DNA of 64,000 bases, from assembly GCA_963680875.1 (NCBI GenBank), contig OY804575.1:27921494-27985493 (forward strand), in the 5' to 3' direction. The stretch comes from Bathymodiolus brooksi (Eukaryota; Mollusca; Bivalvia; Mytilida; Modiolidae). Below are positions 45,241-55,646 of this stretch, one piece after another. Both the position numbers and the translations under genes were made by a program. The stretch's first letter is position 1. Each line of letters begins with the position of its first letter. The notes under the pieces are model-generated. The model did not search any database. It saw nothing but the letters and a program-made list of their open reading frames with translations, and was not told the origin of the DNA.

Positions 45241-47205
45241 GAATGAATGAATGAATTCTTTATTTGCAAAATAGCATATACATGCTATAGCAATCAAGCA
45301 GATATATACACATGTAACACAATGACAAAAAGCAGAGAACAATTAAACACATTATATATCGACAACAATATTAACTAATTATATGACATCTGATTTTCCA
45401 AGCTGCCGTTAGATAATTATATAATTTTATAGTGAGATTTTTATTGGCAGCTTTTAATAAATGTTCAAGTTTATAAATATTCGGCCAAGAACAGTATTAT
45501 GTTGGCAAAAATGCGTACGTACAGATCTATATGCAGGACAAACTAACACAAAATGATATTCGTTTTCAACAACATTCATATTGCAACACAAACATAAACG
45601 TGATTCTCTTGGGGTATTGTTATAACGACCAAGTTCAATATTCAATTTTAATGTACCACTGCGTAATTTTATAAGTAGATACACATTACTACAAAAATTA
45701 AGATATTTCTCATGACAAAATTCTACCTTAATATTTCTATAAATACACAGTTTTTCACAATCGTATACAGATATTGACCACTGTTGCACAAATTGATCTA
45801 TAATACGTTGTTTAACAAAGTCAAATGATACACTTGATGCATCCTGAGATATCCAAACATAATTAAGACCAAGGCTGAATAACAAGTCACGTACATTGGA
45901 AACCCAGTTAGTTTTACCGTTATTAACATCATTATACAATAGTTTATAAACATCATAAACAACCTTAGATTTATACAATATTGAATAAAATATGCAACCA
46001 GTATTTCAAAATTCTGAAAGGTCTAGAAATATACATTGGCAAATGGCCAAGTTCACCATACAAAAAAGCAGTAGGTACATTTTTACCTATTTTTAAAATA
46101 AATCTACAAAAACGATTATGTATTACTTCAATATCATGAGCACGATGAAAACCCCATATTTCTGACGCATAACTCAGAACGGAACCAACCATACTGTCAA
46201 ATAACATGCACTGTTGTTCAGTTGAAATATAAACACTTTTGAGTGAGTTCATAAGTGACGATAATGCACGTGCTCCTTGTTGCGAAAGACGTTTCTCAGT
46301 TTGCAGAAATTTTCCATTATAATGTAACAACATGCCAAGATAAACGTAAGAATCAACAATTTGAAGTTCCATATTGTCATAAAAGAAATGATCATTTACC
46401 GGCCGCCAGCTATTTCGAAAAACAACTACTTTGGTGTTGTCAATGTTAACTTCAATATTCCATTTCCTGCAATATATGAATAATTTATCCAGCAGATGTT
46501 GTAGAATTTCAGGTGTTTTTCCAAACAAAACAGTATCATCGGCAAATAAAATAAGGTATATCAAATAATCATTCAATGTTACAATACCATCAGCTGTGTC
46601 CGTGGATATATCATCAATGATATCATTAATAAAAAATAGAAATAACAAAGGAGATAGTGGTTCTCCTTGTTTAACAACAAGTAACGCATCTGAAAGTACT
46701 CCACCAGCTTTGACACGAAGTCGAACGGACGAATAGATAGACTTTACCATTGCTACAAATTTAGTACTAAGTCCATTACGTAATAGCTTGTATATAAGGA
46801 TTCTTCTATTGAGCTTATCAAATGCTTTGCGGAAGTCCACGAATGCAGAATATAATTTAAATTTATTCTGAAGAATATTTGAAATAATTCCCTGTATAAT
46901 AAATATAGCATCAACGGTTGAACGGCCTGGACGAAATCCAAATTGGTTGTCTATTAGTTTATCTTCATCTTCGGACCAAGATAAGAAACGTTCGGTTAGT
47001 ATACTAGTGAACAGTTTTGACAGAACACTTACAAGTACAATAGGTCTATAATTATTCGGATCCGACAAGTCACCACTTTTCGGAACTGGAATGACTAAGC
47101 ATTCAGTCCAAAAGTCAGGGTATATTCCATGGTTAAATATATAGTTGAATAACTTCTTTAATAATGGAGCAAAGAATATCGGACTAGCGGTAAATATTGG
47201 TTACA
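45241..47205 (-). mobile_element. LINE insertion with 11-bp target duplication
   Basis: TCCTGTATATT occurs directly left (45230-45240) and directly right (47206-47216) of the element, so the edges are well defined. On the minus strand the 3' end is a short (ATTC)n repeat (GAATGAATGAATGAATTC at the left edge) instead of poly(A). The 5' end is truncated within the region upstream of the RT core. Confidence 0.92.
45454..47190 (-). pseudogene. LINE reverse transcriptase with FADD box, one frameshift
   Basis: From about 47190 the frame reads PLLKKLFNYIFNHGIYPDFW and VIPVPKSGDLSDPNNYRPI, then DNQFGFRPGRSTVDAIF, FVDFRKAFDKLNRRILIYKL, VVKQGEPLSPLLFLFFINDI, LILFADDTVLFG (FADD at 46535-46546) and YLGMLLHYNGKF, to a break at about 45975. 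There one frameshift leads into a second frame (45978-45454) that ends with CLCCNMNVVENEYHFVLVC, the Cys-His block of LINE C-termini. Apart from that shift, the RT looks nearly intact; the upstream endonuclease is missing. It differs clearly from the LINE at 38-39.8 kb and belongs to another family. Confidence 0.85.
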
Positions 47206-47601
47206 TCCTGTATATTACAACTGAGAGCTAATGCATGACAAACAATTTTAATCAGCCATCAGTATCATAAAATAAATTTTTTTTAAATCTTTATTCTAAA
47301 TGAAATTAAAAAATCATTATAAGAGTGAATTCAATTCAAGCTTTTATTTACTTTCCAACTTTGAAATAAAAATCATTATGTTTTAATATTTAAAAAATAG
47401 TAATTATTCATTAAAGTTTTATTTCATGTTTGGTTGTATTTATCCGGATATGTGTATTGCATACAACATTACATCATCTGATCGCTCCATTGGACATTAT
47501 TTACAAACACTTTAGCTCCTCCTATTTTATGTCGTAATACCCATAAGTCATAGCGATTTACTATTTCCGGTTTGACGGATTTTTTCAATGAATGCATCCA
47601 G

Positions 47602-47736
47602 GTAACCCGAATAATCCAGTCGTTATATCACTCTCCCGCTAGTCGCTGCATTAACGCTAACTTGAATAATACTGCGCCCTCTATCGGCACTTTCGCTGGC
47701 GGAGGAGTAATATAACGACTGGATTATTCGGGTTAC
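47602..47736. mobile_element. 135-bp palindromic element
   Basis: GTAACCCGAATAATCCAGTC at the left end and its reverse complement at the right end, arms of about 38 bp. The centre contains a 40-bp piece of the 187-bp direct repeat at 44179. No clear target duplication. Confidence 0.7.
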
Positions 47737-47740
47737 ATTA

Positions 47741-48019
47741 ACGCCTGGAAACATATAAAATAATTAATAAACTTGCACCTGTCTGTCTTCATGATCTTGT
47801 CCATATGAAAAACTCTAAATATTCTTTCAGATACAACAACATTTTGGAAATACCACAGATCAAATCCACACGGTACGGTAAAAAAAATTTCAGATTTGCT
47901 GCACCTACATTGTGGAACAGCCTCCCAGATCATTTCAGGACTGAAAATAGCTTCTCTCAATTCAAGAGTCTTTTGCAGTCCTGGAATGGGTCCAAATGTC
48001 GCTGTTCTGCATGTAGATG
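47741..48019 (+). pseudogene. C-terminal fragment of a CR1/L2-like LINE
   Basis: Frame reading LAPVCLHDLV, then STRYGKKNFRFAAPTLWNSL, PDHFRTENSFSQFKSLL and a Cys-rich end CRCSACR followed by a stop at 48019. The pattern (R-x-Y-G-x-x-x-F...AAP-x-LWNSLP...F-K) is characteristic of the extreme C-terminus of CR1/L2-type LINE proteins. Everything upstream is missing. The T-rich sequence to about 48240 may be its 3' UTR. Confidence 0.75.
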
Positions 48020-48239
48020 ATTAAAATTTTGCTTCTGGTTTGCTTATATTCTTATTTTTTTTATTTTTTATTTCTTAATTATTTTAAAAAAAAATTAGTT
48101 TGGCTTGAAAATTTTATATTCTTTGATTTTTTAGTTAGACAAGTGCTGCTTTTACTGATTATGTTGGTACCAGTTTTAAGTATTCAGTATTATTTTTTTA
48201 TTTGTCTTTTTCCCCACGTGTAAATTCGCTACACGTTAG

Positions 48240-49060
48240 AACGACGATATAAGAGAAATATTGCAGGACGTTTGGGAAAGTGGAAATTTCCCACGAGTAG
48301 ATTTGAAAAAGGTAGAAACGTTAATGACCAAAGGTTTGCAAAGTAAAATACATATATATTTTCTTTTTATTATTTGAACATTTTTTTTTGGACACACATA
48401 CAATCAGCCCCCGAGAAAATTTGAAAATTAAAGCAATCAGTAACAAGAATTAACTCTGGAAGCTATACTGTTCTACTTGTGCACAACGAAATTATGATTG
48501 TTTTAGTTTCAATCCCACCTTGCCCTAAGGTTTTCAGAAAATATTGTGTCAAAAAAAAATGTCCAAATAATAAAAAGGAAATATACAATGACAAATATAG
48601 ACACACAAGAGACAGATTATTCGGTTTATTGTCAAAGTAGAAAACGATAATGGTTATTTAACAAATGTAATTTGATCATCGTATGTTTTTTTACACTTAT
48701 AAGGAAATTTTACAAAAGCAAAGTAAAATACGCTAATGGTTTATTCTAAAAAAATCGTATGTTCTTTTTTGTACCCTTATAAGGATAAAATGCCAGTAGT
48801 AGGTATTTACGGAAAGTGTATGACTCAGACTAAGAGTATGAATCATACTAATATTCATACAGGTATTAAAAAGACTTATATTAAAACATGTATATATTTA
48901 ATCGTTGAACAGTGTTTTTCGACGATTAACAAATCCTGCACATATTTTGACTAAATTCTTAAGCTTTGGTCAAGGATGCCTCCAAAGTGTTCCCATCACC
49001 TTGTAACATTTAAGTTCATATATTGCGTGTTCAACTTTAATCCGGTATTCAGATATGAGG
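48240..49060. other. Interior of the foldback structure, no gene
   Basis: AT-rich. Short doubled phrases (ATCGTATGTTYTTTTT...CTTATAAGGA near 48675 and 48755) and, near 48810, a degenerate echo of the TIR phrase TTTACGGAAAGTGT. No ORF supported. Confidence 0.5.
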
Positions 49061-49804
49061 CGATTTAGTTTAAACATTCTGGTTTCCTAGCCATCTGTTG
49101 TCTAGTGTGTAGGGGGTCATTATTGTACGATGTTGTATTTATTTGACGACCTATGGTTGGATAAAATCATTCCTAAAAATAACGATAGAAAGGAGAGCCA
49201 TATATGGAAATCTAGAGAATAAGATTAATACGCTTTAGCTGGCCAGGAGAAAATTCTATTCATGAAAATAACGTGCAGTAACGAAATGATGCAAAGTCAC
49301 CAACGATTGTGGCAATATAAAATTCAAAATTACGAGAACAAGATTATCCAACGACTTCAAAAGTTTTTGTTTATTTCTTTTGAGACCATCCCTGTATATT
49401 TCCTGTCGAAGTAGTACTCGTATTCGTACTAGGATTCATAGTCCTACACTTTCCGTAAATGTCTATTAAGAGGCGTATAAACAGATAATAATGCTCAAAT
49501 CATGTACTTATGGGTCGATAAAAACATGGTTTGACCGAAATGAAAAAGCTGTAATAAAATGAAAAAAAATAAAAAAAATACCACACTGTCGGAACAATTC
49601 CGAATTCAAATATCAAAACCTTAGAAAGAGAAAAAAATTATACCCCTAACACACAAATACACGACCGCTCATTTTCCTGTCCTGATACAGGCACTTCAAT
49701 AAAAAAAAACTGACCCGGCTAAACTAGTTTTTTGGGCTCAAACTTCCCATTTTAGTAAAATGACGAGGTCATGTAAGTGTTTTCCACATGTGAGTACGTA
49801 ATTT

Positions 49805-50170
49805 ATTAACCCTCATATTTAACTGGACGAACATCAGTAATGTAAAGAAAGCTGTAATCTTGAACATTATACATAATATATTTAATCTTCGTGACACAGA
49901 AGTTGTCATATATATAATATTAGTTCTACTAACCCTCATATTTAACTGGACGAACATCAGCAATGTAAAGAACGCTGTAATCTTGAACATTATACATAAT
50001 ATATTTAATCTTCGTGAGACAGAAGTTGTCATATGTATAATATTAGTTCTACTAACCCTCATATTTAACTGGACGAACATCAGTAATGTAAAGAACGCTG
50101 TAATCTTGAACATTATACATAATATATTTAATCTTCGTGACACAGAAGTTGTCATATATATTAAAGAGAG
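49805..50170. repeat. 123-bp minisatellite, three units
   Basis: CCCTCATATTTAACTGGACG at 49810, 49933 and 50056. The unit is 41 codons long, so both strands are open through the array; no other sign of coding. Confidence 0.95.
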
Positions 50171-50289
50171 CCGATGACCTCAACCATTATCTAGATATTA
50201 GATAGTATACAAGGCCATCGTATGACATAATAGTGAAACAATAGTCAACTTTAAACCAAACTATAATTGCCAATACCATCTTTCGTCAT

Positions 50290-50935
50290 ATGTACACAAC
50301 TAACAGAATACTTTTCAACAAGGTGTTGGTATCTTCCGAAAACCGTTTTGAAAGATAAGATGAAATGATTCTTTAACAATCCTTGATTTAATAGTTTAGT
50401 TCTCAGAATACGACGACGTTGTCAATAGTCTGGATATAAACTGCAAGCTCGAGCGTAGCGCACGAGTTGTGAAATATAAACTCCATACGCGGGAGCGGTT
50501 GGTATATTACTATCAAGGTGTGGACAATTTATAATGGCAAAATTGTAGTCGTCTCCTTTGTCATAACGTCTGATTGAAGGTTGTCCATTGGTGTCATTTG
50601 AGGTAATGTCGTGAAGGACCATGTTTCTGTAGTTTCCTTTATCTCAAGTTCTTTGTGGGTATATTAATGGAATCCAGTTAGCAAAGTCTGGATTATTAAT
50701 TGACCGAATATCACCAATATACATGAAAGCGAAATTAAAGATTTTAGCTTCTGTAATTTTTGTCTTTGATAGGTTCTTATATAAACTCGGCCTCACATGA
50801 GCATAGGAAAAGATCGACAAGGAGAGGAGCACATTTTGTTCCCATAGCAATTCCGATGATTTGTTGAAAATGTGCCTTCCGAACTCAACAAATATGTTAT
50901 CGATAAGAAACTACGACATACTGATGACTGCATTT
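50290..50935 (-). pseudogene. Penelope-like RT fragment
   Basis: Minus strand: GIAMGTKCAPLLVDLFL near 50850 (cf. GIPMGTNCAP in the other relics), then FAFMYIGDIRSINNPDFANW with the catalytic box read as Y-I-G-D (50710-50721; first Asp replaced by Gly), and after a frameshift YDKGDDYNFAIINCPHLDSN and APAYGVYISQLVRYARACS. The thumb decays to about 50290. Truncated at both ends and inactive. More diverged than the copies in blocks A and B. Confidence 0.85.
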
Positions 50936-52095
50936 TCTGTACCTTTCGTTTCGTGCTTGACAAAATAAGTTAATACTTATGTCAGAGTATGATTGTAGTC
51001 CCTATTTGACGGCAGACAAAAACATGTTTGTCACAGTTATAGACAGTTATTATAACATCATATTGTGATTTGTAAATCCATGACACCATTATAGCTTATT
51101 TACTACTATTTTTCCATGATTTTTATCAACATTATTGTTTTGCATTGGATGTTGTTTGTAATCTTATGATTTTGTCCAAGGTGCATTGTGTCATACGAGA
51201 ATGCCCATACATTTTTTCATGATGCTAATTCAATTGAAACTTAATGTGACATGTCTTAGTAAGTTTCTGGTTATATCTATATTTCATGACAGAAATGTTG
51301 ATATACCTTTTATCTTAACATGCCTAATTAAAACGTACACCATTGTATTTACGCGAACATCAAATATCGTAATCTATAAGAGCGTAATAAACCTTTTACG
51401 TAAAATTATGTATATGATTAATTGCTATTTCGACAAACATCCGCCTATCATATATCAAATATTTTGTTTTATTTGTTTCACAGCAAATTATGAAGCTCTG
51501 GATTTATCAATGAAAAGCCAGATTTGTTTTTGCTAAAGCTTGTTTCTATGGTTATACAAAATCAATAGTCAAATCATTTTTTCCTCTTTTTTGTTACTAC
51601 TCCGATTTTGTCTGACATTTATTGGAAGTACTTGTTTCCATGCAGATATAGCAGTAAAGAATAAATTATAGCGATTATCTGTTAATATGGACAGCAATTA
51701 CTCTATAAACCAAAATATCATTCCGTTATCATTGTTATAATTTGGGCGATTACTACAAAAACACACAAATATAACAATAATTAGTATGTATACCATTTTT
51801 GAAATCAGCCAAGTAGTTTCTAAGAAGAATTTGTAACCCTTTTAACAATACAAAGAACATTTCAGTCATGTTTTCTGTCAAATTGGTTAGTGATTTTTTA
51901 AATATTTTGCCATAGCTAGGGTTCTATTTAAACTTTGTCGTGGAGTGGCAGCCATCTTTGATTTCCAATCCACATAGCAAACGATGTAAGTGTTGTAAGT
52001 GTATTCATCTAGTTTTATTTCAATCACGTTTATAGTTTCTGTACTTCTATACTGGAACACCGAACTACTATGACCGCGAATTTGTTTGTTAAATA
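50936..52095. other. AT-rich stretch without a gene
   Basis: One plus-strand frame (51186-51536) has no recognisable content. Nothing supported. Confidence 0.5.
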
Positions 52096-52110
52096 ATATA
52101 TGAATCGAAT

Positions 52111-52450
52111 TAGTGGTGTAATGGTTAGCGTGCTCGCCTCGAGTGCGGTCGGTCGTGGTCAAACCCAAGACTATAACATTGGTATTTGTTGCTTCTCTGC
52201 TAAGTACGCAGCATTAAGGAGAAAGAGCAAAAACTGGTTGGCTCGGAATCAGGATAATGTGTCCAAGCGAGGCTACATGTCTATCAGCGGACTGTTGTTT
52301 CAGTGAGCTAGCACTATGAAAATCTAACTAAGCGTGTTGATCTAGAACAAAGCGGACCTCATCATCATTTCATTGAAAATTAACTTGTTCTCGTCATGAT
52401 ATAGCGGAAAAATTGCTGAGTTGTCGCTAAGCAATAATCACTCACTCACC
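52111..52450 (+). repeat. tRNA-derived SINE, apparently full length
   Basis: Head with A-box-like TGGTGTAATGG (52114-52124), GCGTGCTCGCCTCGAGTGCGG and a B-box-like GTGGTCAAACCC (a degenerate GGTTCAAACCC). The body includes CAGCATTAAGGAGAAAGAGC and GGACTGTTGTTTCAGTGAGC; the tail is ACTTGTTCTCGTCATGATAT...GCTAAGCAATAATCACTCAC. A pol III-transcribed, LINE-mobilised element by class. It serves as the unexpanded reference for the copy at 62281. Confidence 0.85.
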
Positions 52451-52462
52451 TCTATATAATAT

Positions 52463-52585
52463 ATGCCCATGATTACACGTGTTCACAAAGTGTCCGAGCT
52501 ACCCATGATTACACATATTCACAAAGTGTCCGAGGTACCCATGATTACACGTGTTCACAAAGTGTCCGAGGTACCCATAATTACA
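52463..52585. repeat. 36-bp minisatellite
   Basis: About 3.3 units of CCCATGATTACACGTGTTCA...AAAGTGTCCGAGGTA directly after the SINE tail. The unit is 12 codons long, so the frame is open, but no gene is called. Confidence 0.9.
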
Positions 52586-53285
52586 TATTTTGTCATAAAA
52601 TACTCATTTTGGACATCTTCACAGATCAAGAGTTCTGTATCCACAAAGTGTCCGTTGTTTTCTTGCCATAAAAGGTTTACAATTTCGATGTCAATGCATC
52701 CTACCGAGACAATGGTTATGTTGGTTCCCGTGTCAGAATTGAATTTTTTTTTAATATTAAAAGTTGCCAATATTCGATGTTTTATACTAATTGCAGTTGA
52801 AATTTTTCATAATATCATACGTAAATAGCCTAGAACGAAGGAAATACGTCGCTGTTTTATTTTCTTGAATCCAGTAAAGAATCCAATGTTTACTCGCGCA
52901 ATATTCATACGATCTGACAGTGAACTCATTCGGGAAAGCGTTTGCGCATGTGCGAAATTGTTTGTTGATGAAGAAAGCACATGACACAAATCGAATCGTG
53001 GAATTGAACAAATACATTGACGGATTCTATACGAAAACTGCACAAAAAGGAGGATTCAGCAAGCTTTGTGTAAAAACTAAAAAAAGATGTTATACCGACC
53101 TACTCCATTTTTCAACACGTAAGCATAATTTAGTATCTTTTTTTGGTCGAATTATATTTTAACAGTAGAATTGCATCGTACTTCGTAGTTTTTTATATAT
53201 TCTTTTTTCAGGAGAAAACGCTAGGTGATATCTCTTTTAAATTAGAAACTAAAATAATGAACTTCATGTCTGTTTTTTTCTAAAA
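52586..53285. other. Stretch without a supported gene
   Basis: A plus-strand frame to about 53117 ends near a donor-like AACAC|GTAAGC, but its only nearby acceptor is followed by an in-frame stop. No recognised content. Confidence 0.4.
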
Positions 53286-54205
53286 AACAAGTGTGGACAC
53301 AGAAATGTGCTGTCCAAAAGGCAAGTGTGGATGTCAAGGGATATAAAATTGTATCATTAATAATAAATTAATAAATAATAAATTCAGATTTTCTATTTAA
53401 AATAAATTTCATTTACAAAACCACTGATATTTGTTCAATTTTCAACGCTGATTTAAGCTTTAGTCGCAACAAATTTTTATTTTTCTCTTTAAACTGTCGA
53501 AACAACATTTATTTAAACTGTAAAATTCACAAATAAAATTCACCCCCCCCCTTTTTTTCCCTTTTTTCTTGTTTAAATCAATGATCAACAATATTCCAGA
53601 ATCAAACAAATGAATAAATATAATAGATTTCTTATACATGCATCTTTTTACCATGCAGAGTCAATGTGTTTTAAATCGGTCATCCAATCAGGACGCTCAT
53701 TATTCTTGTCCAAGATAAAAATACATCGCTAAAGTAAATTTACCTGTGGTTTCAGAGTAGAAGATTTTTAGAAATCTAACATAACATTTCCCCACTTCAA
53801 CTCGTAAATTTACATAGAAATCGGAGATATTTCGTCATAAAACTTCACACATGGTTTTGTCTATCATATTTCTTGAAGACAAACATACAATTTTATTGCA
53901 TTTATCAATATTGTATGAGTATCAACAGTTTTTTCAACACCGTATCTGTTTCTCGATACAGCCGCAACTTCAACTCGTAAATTTACATAGAAATCGGAGA
54001 TATTTCGTCATAAAACTTCACACATGGTTTTGTCTATCATATGTCCTGAAGACAAACATAAAATTTTATAGCATTTATCAATATTTTATGAGTATCAACA
54101 GTTTTTTCAACACCGTATCTGTTTCTCGATACAGCCGCCCGATTACAGTGACCCGTGACCCAGATTAGCAGATCCCAGCAGTTTTTTCTGAATAAGGTTG
54201 TTTAA
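53286..54205. repeat. Dispersed repeat family A, copy 3
   Basis: Begins AACAAGTGTGGACACAGAAA like the other copies and ends GGTTGTTTAA. It preserves the uninterrupted sequence GTCATCCAATCAGGACGCTC near 53690, the target of the LINE in copy 2. About 170 bp (53796-53964, CTTCAACTCGTAAATTTACA...) is duplicated in tandem to about 54140. Confidence 0.85.
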
Positions 54206-55210
54206 ATATAATCAAGTCAACTCAAGTGTTGTCAATAATATGCAATACAATTTGTTTACAATTTTCCTTTGCAGAGTTTGGGTTTGTTATTATTGATTTC
54301 ATCACGTATTTCCGATTTTAACTGTCATTCTTGCTAAATACCATTATATAATATTAACCACGGGATCCAATTTCATAGATATATTTCTTAAATTATATTA
54401 ATTCTAACGAATTTACATGCAACATGCTTCCTGGTTATTAATAGCAGTTATCAGTATTCGGCAAACTTCGGAAAAGCGGCCGACTTATAATTAGGTCGTC
54501 TTAATGGCGATTTTACCAATAGACTTTCGAATTCTTTTCACTAATTACGACATTATAACATATCTTTTAAACCTGGCTTCTTATTCAGAACATTTTATTA
54601 GTATAAAACATCGAATATTGGCAACTTTTAATATAAACAAAAAAAAAATTATGACAGCCTGTATGCCTTTATGCTGGCGTCACACTGTCCCGAAATTGAC
54701 ACCAGATGGCCATACGAATATGGAATTTTGAATTTCGCGCGAAGATGGCCCCGAACTTGGTCAACAGCCAATGAACAGCGGAAGCAAGTACGATGCCAAC
54801 AGAAGGTCACACGATGGCACCCGAACCACACACGAAGGCAACACGAAGATGTGAATTTTTATAGTAGTCTATACCCGCAGGACACACGAAGGCCACACGA
54901 TGGCTACACGACGTCGTATTGAGAGTACGATGCGCTCGAACTAGAGCACGAAGGCGTCACGTGACCTCCCGATGGTATAAAACTTTCATTCAGTTGCTGA
55001 ACGGAGACATGACGACAAAAATAACTAAAGCCAGTAACCAGAAATTCAGAGAGTTCCAGAAAAATAATCAGAGACAGTTCCAGAAAAAATCAGAAAAAAA
55101 ATCACAGAATCAGAGATTGTATATAATAAAAATTGTCACTGATATTTTAGACTTTGTTCTTTTTTGGTCCTTTATCCTTACTTTACAAGTTATTTTAATT
55201 TCTATGTTAA

Positions 55211-55408
55211 AGCTGACGTGTACTCATTTATATAGAGTGCCCGAGTTCCGCGTCGTCCGTCCTGCTCGGTGTCCAGGTAAAGCCTGATGACGTCACCTCA
55301 TTACACCCAGCCTAGAGCGTGTGCCACTGGGGGAGTAACTTACGGAACTTACGGGAAGGGAATCTCTACTTGCTAACATACTACTATATAAATGAGTACA
55401 CGTCAGCT
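55211..55408. mobile_element. 198-bp MITE with TTAA duplication, nested in Harbinger
   Basis: AGCTGACGTGTACTCATTTA at the left end and its reverse complement at the right end, flanked by TTAA on both sides (55207-55210, 55409-55412). TTAA is the target of piggyBac and Kolobok elements. It lies in the non-coding left part of the Harbinger element, so it inserted later. Confidence 0.88.
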
Positions 55409-55527
55409 TTAAAGTAGTATGGGACTTTACATTTTGGAAACTTGAAACTATCTAAATGTTGGGCCTTTATTTTATTAACAAGTGGAAAAAAGAACAAGTA
55501 TTTTCAATCAAAATTTCAACAACAAAC

Positions 55528-55533
55528 TTTATT
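55528..55533 (-). terminator. Poly(A) signal of the Harbinger transposase gene
   Basis: AATAAA on the minus strand, about 115 nt after the transposase stop codon at 55647, at a fitting distance for a short 3' UTR. Confidence 0.5.
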
Positions 55534-55646
55534 ACTCCATACACATTTTGCTTTAAGTTACAATGCAATTTGTGGAAACAATTTGTTCATCATCACAATG
55601 TTAGTGTCTCTGTATTCATTTTACTGTCACTGCTTTGTTGGAATAA

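Larger units (their letters stand above)
43770..49470. mobile_element. 5.7-kb foldback structure with ~410-bp inverted ends
   Basis: Left arm 43770-44176 and right arm 49061-49470 are inverted copies (outer end CTTAATAGACATTTACGGAA; inner end TTTAAACTAAATCG), over 95% identical by eye. The 4.9-kb interior holds a 187-bp direct repeat, a complete LINE insertion, a LINE 3' fragment and a palindrome, but no transposase, integrase or capsid gene. No target duplication was seen at the outer ends. Long TIRs suggest a non-autonomous DNA transposon or foldback element; chance inverted duplication is the alternative. Confidence 0.75.

Noticed and set aside
43770..49470. Polinton/Maverick interpretation of the long-TIR structure
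   Set aside because: No integrase, polymerase, ATPase, protease or capsid gene inside and the unit is far too short.
49769..50177. 128-codon and 105-codon frames on opposite strands
   Set aside because: 123-bp minisatellite with unit length a multiple of three.
50920..50945. CTGATGA near 50918 as a ribozyme core
   Set aside because: No GAAA box at a suitable distance and no stems.
52111..52185. Functional tRNA gene
   Set aside because: Only the A- and B-box-like parts resemble a tRNA; the cloverleaf does not close and a SINE body follows.
52870..53162. Possible exon ending at AACAC|GTAAGC
   Set aside because: The nearest acceptor-like CAG is followed directly by an in-frame TAA, so the frame cannot be spliced in there.
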